Part shown: piece by piece, positions 5,496-10,361 of the stretch
Layout: the number at the start of each line of letters is the position of its first letter
How positions within the stretch are numbered: the first letter of the stretch is position 1
The notes under the pieces: model-generated
Told to the model about the DNA's origin: nothing
The model's input: only the letters and a program-made list of their open reading frames with translations
The model's database searches: none
Source of the DNA: DATAYF01 sp036272735
GTDB lineage: Bacteria; Chloroflexota; Ktedonobacteria; Ktedonobacterales; Ktedonobacteraceae
Assembly (NCBI GenBank): GCA_036272735.1
Contig: DATAYF010000759.1
Span: 1 to 10,361 of the forward strand
Reading direction: 5' to 3'
Length of the DNA: 10,361 bases
Made by a program: the position numbers and the translations under genes

Positions 5496-8429
5496 TTGCT
5501 GAGCACGCTACTGTACACCAGCGAAGCGCAAGGGTGCCAACTTCTGCAGGCGCACGTGCCTGTTTTCAGTGCGGTTGCTCTAGAACGCCTGGTGCGCCTG
5601 CTCAAAAAAGAAGCAGATCGTCGCTGGAACTACGAGGCGCAACTCTCCCTCAAGCTCGCGGGCTACGTACTGTGTATTAGCGATATTAGCCAGAATACGA
5701 ACTTTCACGCGCTGGGCCTGATGATGCGTGGGGATGCCTTGCGCCGCATGGACTACGATCAAGAGGCGCTGCCGTTTCTCGATGCCGCCGGTGACGAATT
5801 TCTCGCGCAGGGCGATGATCTCGGCTGGGCGCGTACGCGTATTGGTCGCGTGAGCGTTTGCCTGCGCCTCAATCGTACCACCGAAGCACTGCGCGATGCC
5901 GCCAACGCTCGAACAATATTTCTGCGTTACCACAAGTTTCTGCGCGCCGGTCAGATCGATGTGAACGCCGCGCTGATCTACTACGAGCTTGGACAATACG
6001 AGCAGGCGTTGCAGCTTTTTGATCGGGCCATCGAGACCTATCTGCTGCACGGCGAAGGCGTCGAACGGCCTATCGCCCGCGCACGTGGTAACAAGGCCCT
6101 GACGTTGGCAGCACAGGGGAAGTTTCGCGAGGCTACCGTGCTGCATGAGCAGGCACGCGATGTATTCGCTGCGTATGGTGCGCGTGAAGAAATCTCGGTG
6201 GCGCGTGAGGAACTGAATATCGCTGATATCGCTGCCGCCCAGGGACACTATAGCCAGGCCCTGTTGCTCTATATGCGCAGCCGCGACCTGTTTACTCAGC
6301 ACAACATGACCTTTGCCGCGGCGGAAGCGGCGCAACAGATGTGCCTCTGCCTGATGCGGCTCAATCGCACGAATGAAGCTGCCGAGCTGGCAGAGGCAAC
6401 CGCGCGTTTTTTTCGCGGTTCCACAGGTCAGGGCCACAACCTCGCTCGTTCCTTGATGCATCAAGCCGCCGCCGCGACACTTTCTGGTGATTATCAAAAG
6501 GCGCACGAACTGCTGCGCGAGGCCAGTGACTTGCTGGACGAGGGCGGCTTTGTGCGCCTGGCTGCTCTGGCTCGCTTGCGTCGTGCTGAGCTGTATTTTG
6601 CCGCTGGTCAACTGCCTGCGAGCTTGAACGCGGCTCGTGACAGTGCCGATATTTTCGCCGATCAAGAGGACCTGCCACACCTGGCGTGGGCGACGTTGTT
6701 GCAGGCGCACATCGCTGAAGCCAGCAGCGATTACCCGACCGCACGCGCTTTGTGCGACCAGGCGTTGGATATCGCGCTCGGTCAGGGTCTACTCGAACTG
6801 CAATATCACTGTTACGACGTGCTCGGTCACCTTGCCGAATACGCCAATGCTACAGAGGCCGCCGCCGCTTACTACGAGCGTGCTATGCAGAGTATCGATG
6901 ACGTACAGAGCCGCCTGGTGTTGGATGAGCGTACGACTTTTCTTGAGGATAAGGCCACGCTGTATCAGAGGGCGATGCGGCTGGCGCTCAAGCGTGGTCA
7001 CGAAGACCAGGCGTTGAGCTACGTGGAAAAAGCGAAGTCACGCGTGTTGGGTGACTATCTGCGCAATACCATCGATATCCGCGTGCGAGCTGGTGATAGT
7101 GCCGGTGAGGCCATGCTTGAGGACCTGGCGCGTCTGCGTGAGGAGCAATCCTGGTTTAGCTCGATTGTTTATGAGACGGAGAACGAGGCCAATTTGAGCG
7201 ATACCGCCATCATACGTAGGCGGGCGATTGGACCCACCAAAGCGCGTGCCGAGATGCAGCAACGCGAACGTGGCATCGAACAATTGCTGGAAAAAATGCA
7301 ATTGCGTTCTGCTGGCGATCTTGTCACTCATCCACGTACTGGCGAAACTACACATCCGTCGTCGCATCTTGAACAGGGGACGCACCTGCTTGAATACTAC
7401 ATGACCGGGCAGGACCTCTACATTTTTACACTCACCTGCCTGAATATGCACGTGCGTATCGTCAAAGATGCCGTGCCGCAACTGGAACGCTTGCTTACGC
7501 TCTGGCGTGCTAATCTTGATATGGCGGCGCAACTCGCGGGCGAGGCTCAGCCTGAGCGTGCCTTCTTCGGTTTGCACGAAAATGGTCGCGGACTGTTGCA
7601 ACGGTTGTACGCGCTATTGGTAAATCCAGTCTCCGATCTGCTCACGAGTTGCGACCATCTGATTATTGTGCCATATGGCTGTTTGCATTACCTGCCTTTT
7701 CACTGCTTGTTCGATGGTGTACAGTTCTTAGTAGAACGGGTGCAGGTTTCGTATCTGCCCGCCGCTTCCCTGTTGGATATTTGTTGTCATCGTGGGCAGC
7801 GTATGCTGGCACAGCATACGCCCCTGGATGGCGCACTGGTGATGGGCCTTTCCGATGGTGGTCGCCTGCCGTTTGCCGTGCAGGAGGCGCAGGCGGTGGC
7901 GCGCCAGCTTGGGACAACATGCGTGCTCAATGAGGCAGCCACCACGTCGCTGCTCTGGCAAACGAGTGCGCAGCGTCCCATCGTGCACATCGCCGCGCAT
8001 GGCCTGTTTCGCCTGGATGCGCCGAACTTTTCGCATATCCGCCTGGCTGATCGCCAACTGAGCGCGATTGAGGTCTTTAACCTGGACCTTTCGCTGTGCT
8101 CACTTGTGACCCTGAGCGCTTGCGAAACTGGACGCGCAGTAATCGGTGGGGTAGATGAGGTGATCGGGCTGGGCCGTGGCTTTCTTTACGCAGGCGCGGC
8201 CTCCCTGTTGCCGACATTGTGGAAAGTTGATGATGCCAGCAGCGCCGCGTTGATGACGGTATTCTATCAATCCATTGCGCATGGCCATGCCAAATCGCTT
8301 GCCCTGGCACACGCGCAGCGAGCTTTTCTCAAGCGTGCGCGCACGGCAAGCAGTCCCTATCGCGCTCATCCCTATTTCTGGGCCGCCTTTCAATTAATCG
8401 GTGACACTGGCCCAGTTATCAAACTCTAG
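5496..8429 (+). CDS. TPR-CHAT domain protein (caspase/separase-clan peptidase)
   Basis: The 977-residue product (counted from TTG 5496) is a large cytoplasmic protein. Residues about 50-530 are tandem tetratricopeptide repeats, for example YYELGQYEQALQLFDRAIET and QGHYSQALLLYMRSRDLF, which normally bind partners. The last repeat ends EKAKSRVLGDYL, the usual lead-in to CHAT. A charged, probably coiled linker (about 560-615) follows. The CHAT domain (about 625-977) shows the PYGCLHYLPFHCLFDG and VSYLPAASLL core, H835 in VHIAAHG and C876 in TLSACETG, so the His/Cys dyad of clan CD peptidases is intact. GLGRGFLYAGAASLLPTLWKVDD follows as expected and the C-terminus is complete. The start is uncertain: no ATG or GTG is available, and the ribosome site favours ATA 5472 or ATT 5466, adding 8-10 residues. 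It lies 50 bp (or about 25) after the ZAS gene and 13 bp before hutF. Function is probably regulated proteolysis; the substrate is unknown, and the ZAS protein is a candidate. Confidence 0.9.
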   Translation: MLSTLLYTSEAQGCQLLQAHVPVFSAVALERLVRLLKKEADRRWNYEAQLSLKLAGYVLCISDISQNTNFHALGLMMRGDALRRMDYDQEALPFLDAAGDEFLAQGDDLGWARTRIGRVSVCLRLNRTTEALRDAANARTIFLRYHKFLRAGQIDVNAALIYYELGQYEQALQLFDRAIETYLLHGEGVERPIARARGNKALTLAAQGKFREATVLHEQARDVFAAYGAREEISVAREELNIADIAAAQGHYSQALLLYMRSRDLFTQHNMTFAAAEAAQQMCLCLMRLNRTNEAAELAEATARFFRGSTGQGHNLARSLMHQAAAATLSGDYQKAHELLREASDLLDEGGFVRLAALARLRRAELYFAAGQLPASLNAARDSADIFADQEDLPHLAWATLLQAHIAEASSDYPTARALCDQALDIALGQGLLELQYHCYDVLGHLAEYANATEAAAAYYERAMQSIDDVQSRLVLDERTTFLEDKATLYQRAMRLALKRGHEDQALSYVEKAKSRVLGDYLRNTIDIRVRAGDSAGEAMLEDLARLREEQSWFSSIVYETENEANLSDTAIIRRRAIGPTKARAEMQQRERGIEQLLEKMQLRSAGDLVTHPRTGETTHPSSHLEQGTHLLEYYMTGQDLYIFTLTCLNMHVRIVKDAVPQLERLLTLWRANLDMAAQLAGEAQPERAFFGLHENGRGLLQRLYALLVNPVSDLLTSCDHLIIVPYGCLHYLPFHCLFDGVQFLVERVQVSYLPAASLLDICCHRGQRMLAQHTPLDGALVMGLSDGGRLPFAVQEAQAVARQLGTTCVLNEAATTSLLWQTSAQRPIVHIAAHGLFRLDAPNFSHIRLADRQLSAIEVFNLDLSLCSLVTLSACETGRAVIGGVDEVIGLGRGFLYAGAASLLPTLWKVDDASSAALMTVFYQSIAHGHAKSLALAHAQRAFLKRARTASSPYRAHPYFWAAFQLIGDTGPVIKL
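6398..6420 (+). repeat. Intragenic hairpin with T7 loop in the TPR region
   Basis: AACCGCG (6398-6404) pairs with CGCGGTT (6414-6420) around CGTTTTTTT. The seven Ts (6407-6413) encode part of R-F-F-R inside the repeat region of the TPR-CHAT gene. It is probably incidental, but it is a place where polymerase slippage or a sequencing error could shift the frame. The frame is intact here. Confidence 0.35.
7799..7821 (+). repeat. Perfect 10-bp inverted repeat inside the CHAT domain coding region
   Basis: GCGTATGCTG (7799-7808) and CAGCATACGC (7812-7821) form a perfect 10-bp stem with a 3-nt loop. It encodes part of R-M-L-A-Q-H-T-P just before the region with the catalytic histidine. It may be chance, a protein-binding dyad or an mRNA pause structure. 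Confidence 0.4.
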
Positions 8430-8442
8430 TGAGGATGCCCTT

Positions 8443-9738
8443 ATGCATTATCTTGCTCCCGACTACGTATATACCCCCCAGGGGTTGCAATCACACATGC
8501 TTGTTGGGTTGGACGATGATGGTCGCATTGCCTCGGTGACCAGGCGCGAGGCCAACAGTCCTGTTACCAACTTTTTACCCGGCATGGCCCTCTTGCCGGG
8601 ATTTGTCAACGTGCACAGCCACGTCTTCCAGCGTGCTTTGCGTGGTCATACGCACAAAGCACTTTCGCAGCAAGATACCTTCTGGACGTGGCGACGCGCC
8701 ATGTACGAAGCCGCTGCTCGTCTTGATCCAGACCGTTTATATGAACAGGCCGTACATACGTATCGTGAAATGCTTGCCGCGGGCTACACGAGCGTGGGTG
8801 AGTTTCACTACGTGCACCATCAAGCTGATGGACGGCCCTATGCCGACGCCAACGCGATGGCCCTGGCCGTGCTGCACGCCGGGCGCGATGCCGGTATCCG
8901 CGTCGTGTTGCTGATGACCGCCTACGCGCAGGGTGGTTTTGAGCAGCCTCTAGAGGCAGGCCAGCGCCGTTTCTGTGATGCTTCGGTCGATGCGTACATT
9001 GAACGGGTCGAGTCCTTGCGCCAGGCGGGCTTCGCGGTCGGTGTCGCGCCGCATTCCGTACGCGCGGTGCCCGAAGCATGGTTCCGCGCCATTGCTGAGT
9101 ATAGCCGCACGCACACGCTGCCCCTGCACGTGCATGCCGACGAGCAGGTTGCCGAGATCGAGCAATGCCAGGCTGCTTACCACTGCACACCTATCGAGCT
9201 GATCGAGCGCTACGGTGCGCTTGGTTCGCTCACCACCGTTGTGCACGCTACGCACGCGAACGCTACGGAAATCGCGCTACTGGCTCGATATGGTTGTCGG
9301 GTGTGCGTCTGTCCCACGACCGAGGGCGACCTGGGGGATGGCATTGCGCCGTATGCTGAACTGCTAGCGGCTGACGTCCCATTGTGCATCGGCTCGGATA
9401 GCAACACGCGCCTTGATCCTATCGAAGAGCTGCGCTGGGCCGAATATTCGGCGCGTATGCGCTACCAACGTCGCCGCGTGCTCATCCCTGATGAATTAGC
9501 GTCGCCGGGTCCACTGCTGCTTGAGTATGGTACGCGTCTTGGTGCTGCGGCACTTGGTCTTGCTAGCGGCAGCATCGAGCCGGGCATGTCGGCCGACTTT
9601 GTGAGCATCGACCTGCATGATCCCTCGCTTGCCGGTTGGACCAAAGACGATCTGCTCGACGTGCTCTGCTTCGGTGCCGCTCATGATGTGATCAAACATA
9701 CCTGGGTGCAAGGGAAGGTTGTGTATACGGCGAGGTAG
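8443..9738 (+). CDS. hutF: Formimidoylglutamate deiminase (N-formimino-L-glutamate iminohydrolase)
   Basis: The 431-residue product is an amidohydrolase-superfamily enzyme. HutF hydrolyses N-formimidoyl-L-glutamate to N-formyl-L-glutamate and ammonia in the five-step histidine degradation pathway. Features in order: the metal site H58-S-H60 in VNVHSHVFQRALRG; the HutF-like block DTFWTWRRAMYEAA and AGYTSVGEFHYVHH; H231 and E234 in LHVHADEQ; the catalytic-type histidine H268 in VVHATH; and the metal/catalytic D319 in IGSDSN. The usual amidohydrolase closing segment SIEPGMSADFV is present near the C-terminus. Length is close to the family norm. The ATG at 8443 has GAGGA (8431-8435) 7 nt upstream; a GTG at 8401 overlapping the CHAT gene was rejected. 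It lies 13 bp after the TPR-CHAT stop, so it is probably cotranscribed. No hutH, hutU, hutI or hutG is in the window, and another guanidine or imine substrate remains possible. Confidence 0.85.
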   Translation: MHYLAPDYVYTPQGLQSHMLVGLDDDGRIASVTRREANSPVTNFLPGMALLPGFVNVHSHVFQRALRGHTHKALSQQDTFWTWRRAMYEAAARLDPDRLYEQAVHTYREMLAAGYTSVGEFHYVHHQADGRPYADANAMALAVLHAGRDAGIRVVLLMTAYAQGGFEQPLEAGQRRFCDASVDAYIERVESLRQAGFAVGVAPHSVRAVPEAWFRAIAEYSRTHTLPLHVHADEQVAEIEQCQAAYHCTPIELIERYGALGSLTTVVHATHANATEIALLARYGCRVCVCPTTEGDLGDGIAPYAELLAADVPLCIGSDSNTRLDPIEELRWAEYSARMRYQRRRVLIPDELASPGPLLLEYGTRLGAAALGLASGSIEPGMSADFVSIDLHDPSLAGWTKDDLLDVLCFGAAHDVIKHTWVQGKVVYTAR

Positions 9739-9775
9739 GGTGATTGAGGATATGCGGCATTATTTGCAGGTATTT

Positions 9776-10135
9776 TTATCCTGAAAAGGAAATTGGAGGT
9801 ATTCCATAGCTGCTGTGCGCGTAGCAAGATTTACGAGTTCTTAAAAGCCCCGCTAATTTCTGCCCCACCCAATTGGCTGCTGTTGCAGGTACCCCCACTA
9901 GTTCTGCGGGAAAGGGAGGTGGGATTGCCGCCTGATTTTGTATGGTTTGCCTATGCTTCGCACGAAGCTCTTTTTGTTTTCGCTTTTGGTTTTGACGAGC
10001 AGTTTTCTTTGCACCTGGTTTTGACATGTATTTCTCTTCGGATTCTCTGTAATAGCCTTGAAGAAAATGTGATATTGCTAGTTCCTCTTCTAAATTAGAC
10101 GAGGTATAATAGGTTACGTCAAATTCTGATGCCAT
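9776..10135 (-). CDS. Doubtful hypothetical protein, lysine/arginine/glutamine-rich
   Basis: An open frame of 119 codons is not recognised as any family. The N-terminal 35 residues are acidic and aromatic (EFDVTYYTSSNLEEEL). The middle, about 36-66, is strongly basic and helical (KPGAKKTARQNQKRKQKELR), like a nucleic-acid-binding or ribosome-associated segment, and the tail is mixed. The start at 10135 lacks a good ribosome site. An internal ATG at 10027, preceded by GAAGAG, would give an 83-residue basic protein. It converges on hutF and ends 37 bp after that gene's stop. The DNA is AT-richer than the genes to the left. It could be a small real gene, a remnant, or chance; confidence is low. 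Confidence 0.3.
   Translation of the reverse strand: MASEFDVTYYTSSNLEEELAISHFLQGYYRESEEKYMSKPGAKKTARQNQKRKQKELRAKHRQTIQNQAAIPPPFPAELVGVPATAANWVGQKLAGLLRTRKSCYAHSSYGIPPISFSG
10084..10110 (+). promoter_or_regulatory. Imperfect 21-bp dyad directly upstream of a TATAAT box
   Basis: CCTCTTCTA (10084-10092) and TTAGACGAGG (10095-10104) form an imperfect palindrome, with one mismatched pair and an off-centre base, directly followed by a perfect TATAAT (10105-10110). No -35 box is seen at normal spacing. The layout would fit a promoter needing an activator bound in the spacer, but it overlaps the start of the doubtful minus-strand ORF and has no confirmed downstream gene. Confidence 0.25.
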
Positions 10136-10190
10136 CCCGAATGTTGTGTAAGGGTGTAGAGCAAGAAAGTATAGAAACGTAACCTGATTA
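10107..10190. repeat. Inverted repeat pair around 57 bp
   Basis: TAATAGGTTACGT (10107-10119) is repeated in inverted orientation as ACGTAACCTGATTA (10177-10190), with one inserted base. The 57-bp interval has no recognised gene. The pair could be the arms of a long hairpin, paired protein-binding sites, or ends of a very small miniature element. No target-site duplication was identified. Confidence 0.4.
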
Positions 10191-10361
10191 ACTCATGCAT
10201 ATGAGCGAACGGGAAACCATCAGACTCATAGTGAAGCAAGGACTCATTTGGTGTAATGACCACTACCGGTGTTCTGAGAAAGGAGCCAGAACTCCTCTTG
10301 TGGCTAAACGTTGCTCTTGACAGGCTTTTTTAAGAACCAACTTGCAAGCCAGACTGCACCC
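10136..10361. other. 226-bp right-edge region without a recognised gene; structured hairpin
   Basis: The best structure is at 10260-10303 on the plus strand. CCAC (10260-10263) pairs with GTGG (10300-10303). Inside it, after a 4-by-4 internal loop, GGTGTTCTG (10268-10276) pairs with CAGAACTCC (10287-10295) with one T-T mismatch and a 10-nt purine-rich loop. A T6 tract (10326-10331) follows 22 nt later. A 41-codon ATG frame (10195-10320) overlaps this but has no ribosome site. This could be a small RNA or the leader of a gene beyond the right edge; nothing is firmly supported. Confidence 0.3.

Noticed and set aside
5580..6710. Long minus-strand open frame opposite the TPR region
   Set aside because: It mirrors a clearly coding, repeat-rich gene; no ribosome site and no recognisable domain, so it is a shadow of codon bias.
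7038..7601. Minus-strand frame opposite the linker/CHAT region
   Set aside because: No family resemblance, and it is fully covered by the TPR-CHAT gene.
8401..8442. GTG start of hutF inside the CHAT gene
   Set aside because: It would overlap the CHAT C-terminus; the ATG at 8443 has GAGGA 7 nt upstream and gives a normal family N-terminus.
10195..10320. 41-codon plus-strand ORF with several Cys/His residues
   Set aside because: No Shine-Dalgarno and no recognised motif spacing; it overlaps a strong RNA hairpin, so it is more likely chance. Kept as part of the right-edge region.
1..10361. CRISPR array or Cas gene near the TPR-CHAT protein
   Set aside because: No regularly spaced direct repeats and no Cas-like protein were seen; the type III-E comparison is by analogy only.

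Overview
The window looks like chromosomal DNA of a soil- or compost-type member of Chloroflexota, most likely class Ktedonobacteria. The placement rests on gene content and is an inference: an ECF-like sigma factor followed by a soluble double zinc-finger (ZAS) protein and a large TPR-CHAT protein, a PATAN (DUF4388) protein next to a Cache-domain membrane sensor with no output domain, and moderate GC with mixed codon use. No rRNA, tRNA, CRISPR array or complete insertion sequence was seen.

Layout. (1) Bases 1-1150: a divergent redox-type pair. An AhpD-like carboxymuconolactone decarboxylase family protein (minus strand, cut by the left edge) faces an Rrf2-family regulator (plus strand). The 208 bp between them hold a near-consensus minus-strand promoter and four copies or half-copies of a TATCCWGGATA-like palindrome, one of them on the -35 box. 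This fits regulation of the pair by the Rrf2 protein. A strong hairpin follows the regulator. (2) Bases 1224-3418, minus strand: a likely two-gene operon, PATAN/winged-helix protein first and then a dCache membrane sensor that ends in a coiled coil without a recognisable signalling domain. (3) Bases 3419-3771: a divergent, gene-free regulatory region with a good plus-strand promoter. (4) Bases 3772-9738, plus strand: sigma factor, double-ZAS protein, TPR-CHAT peptidase, and formimidoylglutamate deiminase (hutF-like). The last three are tightly spaced. (5) Bases 9739-10361: AT-richer DNA with only one doubtful minus-strand ORF, several inverted repeats, a TATAAT box and a structured hairpin.

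How the genes may work together. The most interesting unit is sigma factor - double ZAS zinc finger - TPR-CHAT. The CHAT His/Cys dyad is intact. The zinc-finger protein has two complete C-H-C-C ZAS modules, has no membrane helix and ends in a predicted beta-sandwich, so it resembles a cytoplasmic anti-sigma factor. The arrangement recalls the type III-E CRISPR module, where the TPR-CHAT protease Csx29 cleaves Csx30, which is linked to a sigma factor, but here there is no CRISPR or Cas component. The working hypothesis is that the TPR region senses a signal and the CHAT peptidase cleaves the zinc-finger protein, releasing the sigma factor. The TPR-CHAT gene also lacks an ATG or GTG start. Its Shine-Dalgarno sequence points to an ATA or ATT codon, and the only conventional start is a TTG about 32 nt further on.
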